Under the pieces are notes generated by a model, which was not told the origin of the DNA, made no database searches, and saw nothing but the letters and a program-made list of their open reading frames with translations. This document shows positions 51,815 through 60,417 of a stretch of 64,000 nucleotides of DNA, piece after piece; positions within the stretch are counted from its first letter, which is position 1; every line of letters starts with the position of its first letter. The position numbers were made by a program, and so were the translations under genes. Source of the DNA: a virus. The DNA is taken from positions 17,632 to 81,631 of the IMG/VR virus record IMGVR_UViG_3300008450_000018; one strand, written 5' to 3'.

Positions 51815-53524
51815 ATGTCTTGGAAAAAGTATTTTAGGGTAGCAAATGTAGCTGGAGCAGTAAGTCCTATTAATGGCTCTCAGGCTCAAAATATGACCTA
51901 TAGAAATTATCAAAGCAACTTGCCTGAAGTTTATATAGGTCATCCCAATAGAATTGAACGTTATAACCAGTACGAACAAATGGATATGGACAGTGAAGTC
52001 AATGCCGCACTGGACATTTTGGCTGAATTTAGTACTCAAAGCAATGAAGAAAACGGCACAGCTTTTAAATTTTATTGGAAAGAGCAGCCCACAGACAACG
52101 AAGTTAAGATTATTCGTGAGCAGTTAACACAATGGGTTAGCTTAAATGAGCTTAACAAAAGAATATTTAAAATGTTTCGAAATACTATCAAGTATGGTGA
52201 TCAAGTGTTTATTCGTGATCCAGAAACATTTAAACTATTTTGGGTAGAAGTCAGCAAAGTTGTCAAAGTCATTGTAAACGAAGCAGAAGGTAAAAAGCCT
52301 GAACAGTATATTCTCAAAGATATTGCTCCAAATTTTGAAAATTTAACAGCTACAACCATCAATACCAGTGACGTTAATGTTAATCATCCACAAGTAGGCG
52401 GCGGCAGTGGTGCATATATTCAACCAAAAAATCCAATTGGTGGCGGGTCAAGATTCAGTCATGCTCAAAACGAAGCAGCAGTAAATTCTGAACACATAGT
52501 ACATTTAACACTGACAGAAGGGCTGGATTTCAGCTGGCCTTTTGGTAACAGCGTGTTAGAAAATGTGTTCAAAGTATTCAAACAAAAAGAATTACTGGAA
52601 GATGCTATCATTATCTATCGCGTACAAAGAGCACCAGAACGTAGGATTTTTTACATTGACGTAGGTAACATGCCCAGTCACATGGCCATGGCCTTTGTTG
52701 AACGAGTTAAAAACGAAGTGCATCAACGCCGTATACCTACACAAACAGGTGGCGGTCAGAACATGATGGATGCCACATATAATCCATTAAGCACTAACGA
52801 AGATTATTTTTTCCCACAAACAGCAGAAGGCCGAGGCAGCAAAGTTGATACACTGCCAGGCGGTAGTAATTTAGGGGAAATTACAGACCTGCATTTCTTT
52901 ACCAATAAACTATTCCGCGGACTAAGAATCCCCAGCAGCTATTTGCCAACGGGGCTAGATGACGGAACCAGTAATCCAAACTCTTTTAGTGACGGTAGAG
53001 TAGGAACTGCACTAATTCAAGAATGGCGATTTAATCAATATTGTATGCGTTTACAGCGTATGATCTGTGAAAAATTAGATCAAGAGTTCAAATTATTTCT
53101 TCGTTGGAGGGGCATTAATATTGACAGTAATTTGTTTGAATTACAGTTCAATGAACCGCAAAACTTTGCCAGCTATCGTCAAGCTGAAGTAGATCAGGCT
53201 AGAATCGGATCGTTTACTCAATTAGAAGCTTTTCCATATTTGAGCAAACGCTTCTTATTAACACGATATCTTGGATTAACAGAAGAAGAAATAGCCGACA
53301 ACGAACGTATGTGGGCCGAAGAGCAAGGGGACGTAGACAAAGCACCGCCAGGCGAAGCAGGACTACGTAGTATTGGCATTAGTCCAGGCGGATTAGATGC
53401 TGATTTAGAAGCAGCAGCTCCACCAGCAGAAGGCGAAGCAGGTGCTGCACCACCTGCAGAAGTAGGAGCGCCAGCACCTGGAGCAGCAGCGGCAGCAGCA
53501 CCAGCACCCACTGGAACCCTATGA
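51815..53524 (+). CDS. 20: Portal vertex protein gp20
   Basis: A 569-aa portal protein. Typical gp20 blocks are MDMDSEVNAALDILAEFSTQ (about residues 52-71), HLTLTEGLDFSWPFGNSVLE (about 228-247), YRVQRAPERRIFYIDVGNMP (about 268-287), and TDLHFFTNKLFRGLRIPSSY (about 356-375). The portal forms the dodecamer that links head and tail and is the DNA channel. The length is near that of T4 gp20 (524 aa). The C-terminal 60 residues are an Ala/Pro/Gly-rich low-complexity extension. Confidence 0.96.
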   Translation: MSWKKYFRVANVAGAVSPINGSQAQNMTYRNYQSNLPEVYIGHPNRIERYNQYEQMDMDSEVNAALDILAEFSTQSNEENGTAFKFYWKEQPTDNEVKIIREQLTQWVSLNELNKRIFKMFRNTIKYGDQVFIRDPETFKLFWVEVSKVVKVIVNEAEGKKPEQYILKDIAPNFENLTATTINTSDVNVNHPQVGGGSGAYIQPKNPIGGGSRFSHAQNEAAVNSEHIVHLTLTEGLDFSWPFGNSVLENVFKVFKQKELLEDAIIIYRVQRAPERRIFYIDVGNMPSHMAMAFVERVKNEVHQRRIPTQTGGGQNMMDATYNPLSTNEDYFFPQTAEGRGSKVDTLPGGSNLGEITDLHFFTNKLFRGLRIPSSYLPTGLDDGTSNPNSFSDGRVGTALIQEWRFNQYCMRLQRMICEKLDQEFKLFLRWRGINIDSNLFELQFNEPQNFASYRQAEVDQARIGSFTQLEAFPYLSKRFLLTRYLGLTEEEIADNERMWAEEQGDVDKAPPGEAGLRSIGISPGGLDADLEAAAPPAEGEAGAAPPAEVGAPAPGAAAAAAPAPTGTL

Positions 53525-53536
53525 TTTTAATAAATT

Positions 53537-53544
53537 GGTAAATA
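53537..53544 (+). promoter_or_regulatory. Possible late-type box 4 nt before a start codon
   Basis: GGTAAATA ends 4 nt before the ATG at 53549, as at gp25. A transcript from here would be leaderless, so it may be chance or serve the genes further on. Confidence 0.25.
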
Positions 53545-53548
53545 CCTG

Positions 53549-53773
53549 ATGCAGCTCTTAGAACTTTATAATGAGATTCCGGACGGTTATCGTAGTGAAA
53601 AAGACGATAATAGTGTCATTAAAATTGATGACACTAGAAAAACACGATTAACTTTGGACCGATTGAATAAACTTCGCATTATGAACGACACTAGAAAATT
53701 AGAGCATGAAAAGAAACTGGAAAAAGTTTCCACTCAGTATAAATCAGCAGTTGAAGCCAGTGCTGGGCTTTAA
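53549..53773 (+). CDS. Small head core protein, gp67 positional counterpart
   Basis: A 74-aa, highly charged helical protein (RKTRLTLDRLNKLRIMND, then EHEKKLEKVSTQYKSAVEAS) between the portal and the acidic core protein. T4 has the 80-aa prohead core protein gp67 at this place. The size and charge agree, but sequence similarity is not evident by eye. It probably takes part in the prohead core. Confidence 0.65.
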   Translation: MQLLELYNEIPDGYRSEKDDNSVIKIDDTRKTRLTLDRLNKLRIMNDTRKLEHEKKLEKVSTQYKSAVEASAGL

Positions 53774-53825
53774 TTATTTTTTAAAAACATTCAAAAAACG
53801 CCCATTTAACCCATTAAATGCTCAT

Positions 53826-53849
53826 ATTCTGTAAATAACTATACAGAAT
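53826..53849 (+). promoter_or_regulatory. Late-type box inside an inverted repeat
   Basis: TGTAAATA (53830-53837) overlaps an 8-bp inverted repeat, ATTCTGTA (53826-53833) and TACAGAAT (53842-53849). The ATG at 53881 follows with AAAAGGAA as ribosome-binding site. A second small repeat, CATTTAA/TTAAATG, lies at 53803-53820. Either repeat could stabilise or regulate the core-protein message. Confidence 0.4.
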
Positions 53850-53880
53850 TCACAAACATATTTTTAAAAGGAACACAAAT

Positions 53881-54870
53881 ATGTCAAAATATGAGCAACT
53901 AATTGAATACATTATTAACGAGCAAGAAGATAAAGCTCGCGAACTTTTCCACCAAATTGTGGTTGAAAAATCGCGTGATATCTACGAGTCGTTAATCGAC
54001 GAGCAGGATCTTGAAGAAGTCGGTGGAAATGAAGTCGAATCTATGGTAGACGAAATCACTGGTGACGAAGAAGGAATGCAAGAAGCCGAAGACGACATGG
54101 GCGATGACGAAGAAGACATGGGCGGTGACGATGACATGGGAGATGACGAAGAAGACATGGACATGGACATGGACGCTGGCGATGACATGGACGCTGGCGA
54201 TGACATGGGTATGGACGGCGGTGACGACATGGAAAATCGTGTCATGGACCTTGAAGATGCGTTAGATGAACTTAAAGCAGAATTTGATGCTTTAATGGGT
54301 GGCGGTGACGACATGGGCATGGACGACGGTATGGGCATGGGTGACGATGAAGGCGACGAAGATATGGGTGAAAATCTTATTGTAGTCCCTACAGGTAAAC
54401 CAACTCCTGAAGGCATGGGAGAATATGAAGAATCAGTCTATGAAGCTAAAAAAGATAAAAAAGAAGAAATGCTTAAAGACAAAGATAAAAAAGCCAAAAA
54501 GATGACTGAAGCTGAATGGATCCGCGAATACGTGGAAAAAATCGGTGAGCCATTCCCAGGAAAAAATACAGAAACAGGTGAAGTTGGTGCAGGTGGCACA
54601 GCCAGTTTGAACACTAAATCTATTGTTGCTGGTAAAAACGATATGGGTGGCACTGCTTCTAATATCGCTAAAGGTGGCGCAGAGTCTGATCCAAGCGGAA
54701 CACCAAATAAAAAGCCCAGCGGTCTTTTAAAAGGCGGTTCTGACTTAATTGGTAAAGTACAAAACAGTCCAGGTGCTAATGCTGGTAAAACAGCTTATAA
54801 GAGTAAAGCTCCTGCTGCATCTAAGGCAGAAGCAGGTGGAACTAACGACAAAAGTCCGTTAGCTAAGTAA
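53881..54870 (+). CDS. Acidic prohead core protein (gp68 positional counterpart)
   Basis: A 329-aa protein in three parts. The N-terminus is a helix, IINEQEDKARELFHQIVVEK (about residues 11-30). A very acidic Asp/Glu/Met/Gly repeat region follows at about residues 60-165 (short units such as DDMGDDEEDM), produced by near-repeats in the DNA. The C-terminal half is lysine- and glycine-rich. Aquatic T4-like phages carry a similar protein between portal and protease. It is probably a prohead core component, with the acidic tract acting as DNA mimic or spacer (inference). Confidence 0.7.
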   Translation: MSKYEQLIEYIINEQEDKARELFHQIVVEKSRDIYESLIDEQDLEEVGGNEVESMVDEITGDEEGMQEAEDDMGDDEEDMGGDDDMGDDEEDMDMDMDAGDDMDAGDDMGMDGGDDMENRVMDLEDALDELKAEFDALMGGGDDMGMDDGMGMGDDEGDEDMGENLIVVPTGKPTPEGMGEYEESVYEAKKDKKEEMLKDKDKKAKKMTEAEWIREYVEKIGEPFPGKNTETGEVGAGGTASLNTKSIVAGKNDMGGTASNIAKGGAESDPSGTPNKKPSGLLKGGSDLIGKVQNSPGANAGKTAYKSKAPAASKAEAGGTNDKSPLAK

Positions 54871-54880
54871 GGCAAATATT

Positions 54881-55519
54881 GTGCGCGGATTAATAAGAGA
54901 ACACTTATCGTTTGACAATGCTAGAATGGAAGTTCTAGCAGAAGCTAGTGCTGATGGCCAAGGTAAGAATCTCTACATGAAAGGTATATTCGTTCAAGGC
55001 GGTGTTAAAAACGCTAATCAACGAGTATACCCTGTACAAGAAATATCGCAAGCAGTAGATTCTGTCAATAAACAACTTAAGGAAGGTTATAGCGTTTTAG
55101 GCGAACTAGACCATCCTGATGATTTAAAAATTAACTTAGACCGTGTGTGCCATATGATCACAGAAATGTGGATGGATGGTCCAAATGGTTTTGGTAAATT
55201 AAAGATTCTTCCAACTCCAATGGGTAAACTGGTGGAAGCCATGTTAACCTCAGGGGTGAAGTTAGGAGTGTCCAGCAGAGGTAGCGGCAACGTTAACGAA
55301 AGCTCGGGCCATGTTAGTGACTTTGAAATAGTCACAGTTGATATAGTTGCACAACCTAGTGCTCCAAATGCATATCCAAAAGCTGTTTACGAAGGGCTTA
55401 TGAACATGCGTCACGGACACAAAGTTTTCGAAATGGCAAAAGATGCCGGTGCAAATCAAAAAGTCCAGAAGTATTTTCAAGAGGAAGTAAAACGCCTCAT
55501 AAAAGACTTAAAAATATAA
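54881..55519 (+). CDS. 21: Prohead core protease gp21 (GTG start)
   Basis: A 212-aa protein identical in plan to T4 gp21 (212 aa). GELDHPDD carries H78, GVSSRGSGN carries S131/S132 as the nucleophile region, and DFEIVTVDIVAQPSAP holds the C-terminal core strand. This serine protease cleaves core proteins and gp23 after (I/L)-x-E during head maturation. The frame starts with GTG at 54881 after a weak ribosome site; no upstream ATG fits. It is followed by the scaffold gene after 14 nt. Confidence 0.93.
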   Translation: MRGLIREHLSFDNARMEVLAEASADGQGKNLYMKGIFVQGGVKNANQRVYPVQEISQAVDSVNKQLKEGYSVLGELDHPDDLKINLDRVCHMITEMWMDGPNGFGKLKILPTPMGKLVEAMLTSGVKLGVSSRGSGNVNESSGHVSDFEIVTVDIVAQPSAPNAYPKAVYEGLMNMRHGHKVFEMAKDAGANQKVQKYFQEEVKRLIKDLKI

Positions 55520-55533
55520 AAGGAAAATGATCC

Positions 55534-56634
55534 ATGTTTGATGCTATCAAGCCATTAATCGACAGTGGTATCATTAACGAAGACACCAAGCAAGCTATCA
55601 GCGAAGCTTGGGAAACTAAGTTAAATGAAGCACGTGAACAACTTCGCGCAGAAATTCGTGAAGAGTTTGCCAACCGCTATGAACACGACAAAGGTGTAAT
55701 GGTCGAAGCTCTAGACAAAATGGTCACAGAAAGTCTACAGTCAGAAATTCGAGAGTTTGCAGAAGAAAAAGAGCAACTAGCTGCTGATCGTGTACGTTTC
55801 AACAAACGTATGCAAGAAAGTGCTGGAAAATTTGATCAATTCCTAGTTGGAAAACTAGCAGAAGAAATCAAAGAATTGCGTAGTGATCGCAAAGTTCAAA
55901 AAGAAAGCGTAAGCCGTCTAGAGAAATTTGTTATCCGTGCTCTTGCTGAAGAAATTCAAGAATTTGCTAAAGATAAACAAGATGTAGTTGAAACAAAAGT
56001 TAAATTAGTTCGTGAAGCAAAAACCAAGCTTGACCAATTACAGAAATCTTTTGTTACAAAATCTGCTGCTCTTGTAAAAGAATCTGTGGCTAACAAGCTA
56101 GAGTCAGAATTGACTCAACTAAAAGAAGACATCCAAACTGCTCGCGAGAACAATTTTGGTCGTCGACTATTCGAAGCTTTTGCCAGCGAATTTGCGATTA
56201 CTCATTTAAATGAGAATCAACAAATCGCTAAACTATCAAAAGCATTAGAACAAAAAGAAGCAATGATTGCAGAAGCTAAAAAGTCTGCTGCTGAAAAATC
56301 TGCTTTAGTTGAATCAAAAGACCGTGAAATCCGTATCATTAAAGAATCTCAAGAACGTCAACAAGTAATGAGTGACTTAATGAAACCATTGAATAAAGAG
56401 AAGCAGGCTGTAATGAGCCAACTTCTTGAAACAGTGCAGACTAACAAATTGCAATCTGCATATGAAAAGTATCTACCCGCAGTTCTAAATAATTCTGTTG
56501 CACCAAAAGCTGAAAAAGCTCAAGTGTTAGCTGAATCCAGAGTAGAAGTGACAGGAGATAAATCTGCTAAGGTCGCCGTTGAGTTTGATCATAATAATGT
56601 GATCGAAATTAAACGTTTAGCAGGGCTTAAGTAA
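55534..56634 (+). CDS. 22: Prohead core scaffold gp22
   Basis: A 366-aa, almost wholly coiled-coil, Glu/Lys-rich protein between gp21 and gp23, where T4 gp22 lies (269 aa). Heptads run from about residue 30 to 300. L/I-x-E motifs recur (for example ALAEEIQEF, KLAEEIKEL), the expected sites for degradation by gp21. It has an AAAGGAAA ribosome-binding site. The scaffold fills the prohead and is cleaved to small peptides. Confidence 0.9.
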   Translation: MFDAIKPLIDSGIINEDTKQAISEAWETKLNEAREQLRAEIREEFANRYEHDKGVMVEALDKMVTESLQSEIREFAEEKEQLAADRVRFNKRMQESAGKFDQFLVGKLAEEIKELRSDRKVQKESVSRLEKFVIRALAEEIQEFAKDKQDVVETKVKLVREAKTKLDQLQKSFVTKSAALVKESVANKLESELTQLKEDIQTARENNFGRRLFEAFASEFAITHLNENQQIAKLSKALEQKEAMIAEAKKSAAEKSALVESKDREIRIIKESQERQQVMSDLMKPLNKEKQAVMSQLLETVQTNKLQSAYEKYLPAVLNNSVAPKAEKAQVLAESRVEVTGDKSAKVAVEFDHNNVIEIKRLAGLK

Positions 56635-56658
56635 ACCCTAATAAGGAAAGAAAAAAAA

Positions 56659-57843
56659 ATGACACAAGCACTATTAGAAGGCCGTTGGGGCGAAACAAAA
56701 GACGCCCTGCTAGAAGGTCTTAACGGTTCGCGTAGAACCACAATGGGTGTGATTCTTGAAAACACCCGTAAGCACTTAGCTGAAGCTGCAACAGCTGGAG
56801 CAACAAGCGCAGGTAACGTAGCTACACTTAACCGTGTTATTCTACCAGTTATTCGTCGTGTAATGCCTACAGTTATTGCTAACGAAATCGTTGGCGTTCA
56901 ACCAATGACTGGACCTGTTGCACAGATCCACACATTACGTGTTCGTTATGCTGAAACAACCAATGTAACTGCACCAAGTCCATTTGACACAGGTACAACA
57001 GCAGGTGATGAAGCACTAAGTCCATTCAAGATTGCTACAGCATATTCTGGTTCTTTGACAACCGGTCGTGCTACTAGCACATCTTCGTTAGAAGGTCAAC
57101 CAGGCCGTAAGATCAACGTACAGATCTTAAAACAAGTTGTTGAAGCCAAAACTCGTAAGTTAAGCGCTCGCTGGACATTCGAGGCTGCACAAGATGCACA
57201 ATCTATGCATGGCCTAGACATCGAAGCAGAAATCATGGCTGCTCTAGCACAAGAAATTACAGTTGAGATCGACCAAGAAGTTCTTGGTTCTCTACGTGCT
57301 CTTTCTGCTACAGACTTCGCTTATGACCAAGCTGCTGTTTCTGGTACTGCTACATTCGTTGGTGACGAACACGCTGCTTTGGCTGTTCTTATCAATCGTG
57401 CAGCTAACTTGATCGCTCAGCGTACACGTCGTGGTGCTGGTAATTGGGCTGTTGTAAGTCCAGCTGCATTGACTGTTCTACAGTCTGCAACAACCAGTGC
57501 TTTCGCTCGTACAACAGAAGGTACATTTGAAGCTCCAACAAATACAAAGTTTGTTGGTACACTAAACGGAGCAATGCGTATTTACGTAGACAGCTATGCT
57601 AGCGATAGCACAGCCGTTCTAGTTGGATACAAAGGTTCTTCAGAGGCTGATGCCGCAGCATTCTACTGCCCATACATTCCTCTAATGAGCTCTGGCGTTG
57701 TTCTAGATCCAACAACATTCGAACCAGTCGTAGGCTTTATGACTCGTTACGGATATGTTGAGTTAACAAACACAGCATCGTCTCTAGGCAATGCTGGTGA
57801 TTACCTAAGCGAAATTAGCGTAGCTAACCTATCGTTTCAGTAA
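56659..57843 (+). CDS. 23: Major capsid protein gp23
   Basis: A 394-aa HK97-fold major capsid protein. Typical blocks are RRVMPTVIANEIVGVQPMTG (about residues 70-89), KLSARWTFEAAQDAQSMHG, and a C-terminal VGFMTRYGYVELTN-like strand. It is shorter than T4 gp23 (521 aa), as in other small T4-type capsids. A prohead protease site fits after E42 in KHLAEAATAG, which would remove a 42-residue propeptide. It has a strong AAGGAAAG ribosome-binding site and codon use with many optimal codons, fitting high expression. A strong terminator follows. Confidence 0.95.
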   Translation: MTQALLEGRWGETKDALLEGLNGSRRTTMGVILENTRKHLAEAATAGATSAGNVATLNRVILPVIRRVMPTVIANEIVGVQPMTGPVAQIHTLRVRYAETTNVTAPSPFDTGTTAGDEALSPFKIATAYSGSLTTGRATSTSSLEGQPGRKINVQILKQVVEAKTRKLSARWTFEAAQDAQSMHGLDIEAEIMAALAQEITVEIDQEVLGSLRALSATDFAYDQAAVSGTATFVGDEHAALAVLINRAANLIAQRTRRGAGNWAVVSPAALTVLQSATTSAFARTTEGTFEAPTNTKFVGTLNGAMRIYVDSYASDSTAVLVGYKGSSEADAAAFYCPYIPLMSSGVVLDPTTFEPVVGFMTRYGYVELTNTASSLGNAGDYLSEISVANLSFQ

Positions 57844-57877
57844 TCAAGAGTTTACTTACCACTCGGGATGGGAAGTC

Positions 57878-57903
57878 AAAAAAGGGCCGCAAGGTCCTTT
57901 TTT
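57878..57903 (+). terminator. Intrinsic terminator after gp23
   Basis: An 11-bp stem, AAAAAAGGGCC (57878-57888) with GGTCCTTTTTT (57893-57903), with one G-U pair and a GCAA tetraloop, ends in T6. It lies 34 nt after the gp23 stop and closes the head operon. Confidence 0.9.
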
Positions 57904-57914
57904 GTTGAGTATAC

Positions 57915-57922
57915 GATAAATA
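57915..57922 (+). promoter_or_regulatory. Possible late-type box before the HNH gene
   Basis: GATAAATA just after the gp23 terminator, 75 nt before the ATG at 57998. A 6-bp GCTGAT/ATCAGC hairpin lies in the leader (near 57941-57971). Confidence 0.35.
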
Positions 57923-57997
57923 TAATTATAAAATAAAAATGCTGATCGCGATACTGGTAATATCCATCAGCTCTATAACTAGTAAGGAGTTACAGCA

Positions 57998-58645
57998 ATG
58001 TTATTTATTGATAACAAATACTATAACTGGTATTGTAAAATTATCTCTAATGCAAGACTTCGTAGTCTATCGACAGTAAAATACACTGAACGACATCACA
58101 TAATACCTAGAAGTTTTGGCGGTAATAATAAAAAAGAAAATATTGTTAAATTAACTGCCAGGGAGCATTTTATATGTCATTGGCTTTTAATCAAATGCAC
58201 CACTGGTGATCTTAGAAATAAAATGATACAAGCATTGCATATAATGCAATGCAAAAATTCCATTCAATCTCGGTATTCTTCTAAAATTACATCAAAAGTA
58301 TATTCTTTAATTAGGGAAGAATATGCTAACATAGTTAGTAAAAATATGAAAGGGAAGACAGGCAGATTACCATGGAATAAAGGCAAACAAATTGGTCCTC
58401 ACTCGGCTGAATCTAATAGATTAAAATCAGAAGCACTTAAAAATAAATTTACTGGAAGTAAGAATCCAGCAGCTAAAACATATATATTCGAAGATCCATA
58501 CGGAAAAGAGTATATTGTTACCGGAAGATTTAAATATTTTTGTTTAGAGCATCAGTTGAGTTTCGATACTATGCGTAGAGCATTGAATAACAAAAAGAAA
58601 ACATATCACGGCTGGTTAGTCAAATATTTCAATTCTGATAAATAA
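57998..58645 (+). CDS. HNH homing endonuclease, free-standing
   Basis: A 215-aa protein with ERHHIIPRSFGGNNKKENIV (about residues 29-48) and LTAREHFICHWLL, the first His pair, central Asn and last His of the HNH nuclease. A GRLPWNKGKQIGPHS segment near residue 125 is a NUMOD3-type DNA-binding motif, and the C-terminus has an SFDTMRRALNNKK helix. It is AT-richer than gp23 and sits between that gene's terminator and the next virion gene, typical of mobile intergenic homing genes. Confidence 0.92.
   Translation: MLFIDNKYYNWYCKIISNARLRSLSTVKYTERHHIIPRSFGGNNKKENIVKLTAREHFICHWLLIKCTTGDLRNKMIQALHIMQCKNSIQSRYSSKITSKVYSLIREEYANIVSKNMKGKTGRLPWNKGKQIGPHSAESNRLKSEALKNKFTGSKNPAAKTYIFEDPYGKEYIVTGRFKYFCLEHQLSFDTMRRALNNKKKTYHGWLVKYFNSDK
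58637..58644 (+). promoter_or_regulatory. Late-type box overlapping the HNH stop codon
   Basis: GATAAATA overlaps the TAA of the endonuclease gene, 76 nt before the virion gene at 58721. It would allow expression of the structural gene independent of the inserted nuclease. Confidence 0.4.
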
Positions 58646-58720
58646 ATGTAGTTTTTAAAAACTTCCTAGGAGTTGCCACTTCGAGGTAGCTTAGAACGCT
58701 AACATAAAGGAATAAATGAA

Positions 58721-59470
58721 ATGGCAAAATTAAAAATACAACACACAAGAACAGGAGCAGCAGGTTATGAAGCTGGTGCTAGCATCGTTACAGACAGTTA
58801 TGTAAGTCCAACTCAGATCAATGGAACCAATATTGGTGGTACCGGCGGTGACTTAGATCAAACAGTACCAACTATCCGTTGCAGTTTCTTAAGAGACACC
58901 GGCGGCGCAGTTGATACAGGTTATATTATCTTCCAAAAAGGAATGCGTAAGTTTGAAGTTAATAACTCTTCAGAAGCAAATACAACTGTTGCTTCGTTGG
59001 TAAATGCTATTGCAAGTGAATTGACCACTGCAAACACAATGACTATATTGGCAAATGTGGCAACTGTACTTGGTGCTAACACTGCTAATATTGGAACAGG
59101 TGGTGGTGGATATACTGATAATAGAGCATATGCTTATGTAACATGGACAGCAGCTAACGTATCTGGTTATACTACCCCGAGCACAGAACATCAACTTTCT
59201 GGTACAGGATTAACTGGAAATGTCACTATTGTTGCTGTAAACAGTGCAACTAACGTCACTGTTAGCTGTGCAACACAGACAGTAAGTGCAGCTCAAGGCA
59301 CAGTAACAGAACAATTCAACGTTTCAAGAATCAGCAATAAATTTGTTTGGGAATGGGACAATACAAAATGGCGTTACTACTTAGGTACTCCATATTCTGA
59401 TGGTGTAACAGTATTAGGTTCTCAACCTGCATGGCAAGCAGTGACGCTTGTTCGCGTAGACAATGCTTGA
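58721..59470 (+). CDS. Virion structural protein, unknown
   Basis: A 249-aa Thr/Ala/Asn-rich beta-protein. The N-terminal half has TDSYVSPTQINGTN and FQKGMRKFEVNNSS, the middle is a low-complexity stretch of alternating Thr and Asn, and the C-terminus holds a conserved-looking SNKFVWEWDNTKWRYYLG segment. It has an AAAGGAAT ribosome-binding site and is followed by a strong terminator, so it is a single-gene unit. It may be a head decoration or tail-attached protein; the position after gp23 favours a head role. I do not recognise a T4 counterpart. Confidence 0.65.
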   Translation: MAKLKIQHTRTGAAGYEAGASIVTDSYVSPTQINGTNIGGTGGDLDQTVPTIRCSFLRDTGGAVDTGYIIFQKGMRKFEVNNSSEANTTVASLVNAIASELTTANTMTILANVATVLGANTANIGTGGGGYTDNRAYAYVTWTAANVSGYTTPSTEHQLSGTGLTGNVTIVAVNSATNVTVSCATQTVSAAQGTVTEQFNVSRISNKFVWEWDNTKWRYYLGTPYSDGVTVLGSQPAWQAVTLVRVDNA

Positions 59471-59487
59471 TTAATTTAAGTTAATCC

Positions 59488-59520
59488 AAAAATAGGCTGT
59501 TTATCAGCCTATTTTTTTTT
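59488..59520 (+). terminator. Intrinsic terminator after the virion gene
   Basis: The 11-bp stem AAAAATAGGCT (59488-59498) and AGCCTATTTTT (59506-59516) with a 7-nt loop runs into nine T. Confidence 0.92.
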
Positions 59521-59548
59521 CTTTGAAAAAGAGTTAATTGTTATTTTG

Positions 59549-59556
59549 AATAAATA
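59549..59556 (+). promoter_or_regulatory. T4 late-type promoter box of the fibre operon
   Basis: AATAAATA lies 18 nt before the ATG at 59575 and 28 nt after the terminator, so it is the natural start of the plus-strand fibre operon. Confidence 0.6.
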
Positions 59557-59574
59557 CTCTAAACGAGAGTCTCT

Positions 59575-60102
59575 ATGGGCGCAAGCAAAAGAATTAATAC
59601 TGGTAATTATACTATAACAACATTTCCCAATGATGGTAATCCTTTGGGAAATGTTGATATTACTACCAACACATTGATGGTATATGGTAATCTCAGAGTT
59701 ACCGGAACTACTACCAATGTTCAAGCATACGATACTACACTTTCTATTTTTAGATTAAATGCAAATTTAACTGTAGCAAATGCACCAGCACCTGGATTTA
59801 GCGGAATTGAAAATAACAGAGGCAGTCAACCCAGCGTTGGTTTATATTGGGACGAAGATGGAACCTTTCAAGGACAATGGATAGCCAATAATGCTCTAGG
59901 AAATGCTGGCCCAATATTGACCAGTTATAATGTAAAAATTGATCAAACTACAAATAGTCCTACTGGAAATGTTGGGTACACAGTGGTCAGTGCTAATACA
60001 GCGGGCACTGGTGGTAGTGGATTATTTGTTAATGCTGGAACTAATTCGGCTGAATTAGTTACAACTTTGGGCGCAAAAAAATACGCAATAATTTTTGGAT
60101 AA
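59575..60102 (+). CDS. Tail fibre-like protein
   Basis: A 175-aa beta-rich protein. VDITTNTLMVYGNLRVTGTT (about residues 24-43) is the N-terminal strand repeat found in phage fibre and neck-fibre proteins. GFSGIENNRGSQPSVGLYWD (about residues 74-93) followed by FQGQWIANN is a conserved fibre head-binding module. The C-terminus ends in a compact KKYAIIFG strand. It is the first gene of the fibre operon, 3 nt before the next gene. It is probably a short fibre or adaptor. Confidence 0.72.
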   Translation: MGASKRINTGNYTITTFPNDGNPLGNVDITTNTLMVYGNLRVTGTTTNVQAYDTTLSIFRLNANLTVANAPAPGFSGIENNRGSQPSVGLYWDEDGTFQGQWIANNALGNAGPILTSYNVKIDQTTNSPTGNVGYTVVSANTAGTGGSGLFVNAGTNSAELVTTLGAKKYAIIFG

Positions 60103-60105
60103 ACT

Positions 60106-60417
60106 ATGTCTTTACAAAGTACTTTATTAACTACATCACCAGGAGCAGTGTTTACCAGTACTGGTAACACAGCCGCGATGACCATGTATTTTACAAACTA
60201 TTCTTCAAGTAATGTAGCTGCTTTTAGCCTATGGGCAGTAAAAAGCGGTGATGTGCCTGAAAATAAAAATATTTTATATGTTAATGTAACTGTTCAACCT
60301 GGGGATACATATTTGGCTAGTACAGAAAGGTTGTTATTAGATAATAATGATGAACTTTATGCTAATACCACAGCAAACAGTACCATGTCAACGACTTTAA
60401 CTTATACAAACATATAA
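60106..60417 (+). CDS. Small beta-sandwich-like virion protein
   Basis: A 103-aa protein: strands TMYFTNYSSSNVAAFSLWAV, ILYVNVTVQPGDTYLAS and a closing STTLTYTNI give an Ig-like or small beta-sandwich pattern. It resembles 61723-62055 in size and order (x-G-x-x-F/Y-L-A-S, then A-N-S-x-M/L). It lies between two fibre genes, so it may be a fibre cap, a trimerisation subunit, or a fibre-associated adhesin. It has no catalytic motif. Confidence 0.65.
   Translation: MSLQSTLLTTSPGAVFTSTGNTAAMTMYFTNYSSSNVAAFSLWAVKSGDVPENKNILYVNVTVQPGDTYLASTERLLLDNNDELYANTTANSTMSTTLTYTNI

Noticed and set aside
53982-54416. Ser/Pro-rich open frame on the minus strand of the acidic core gene
   Set aside because: It is the antisense image of the Asp/Glu-rich repeats and has no independent features.
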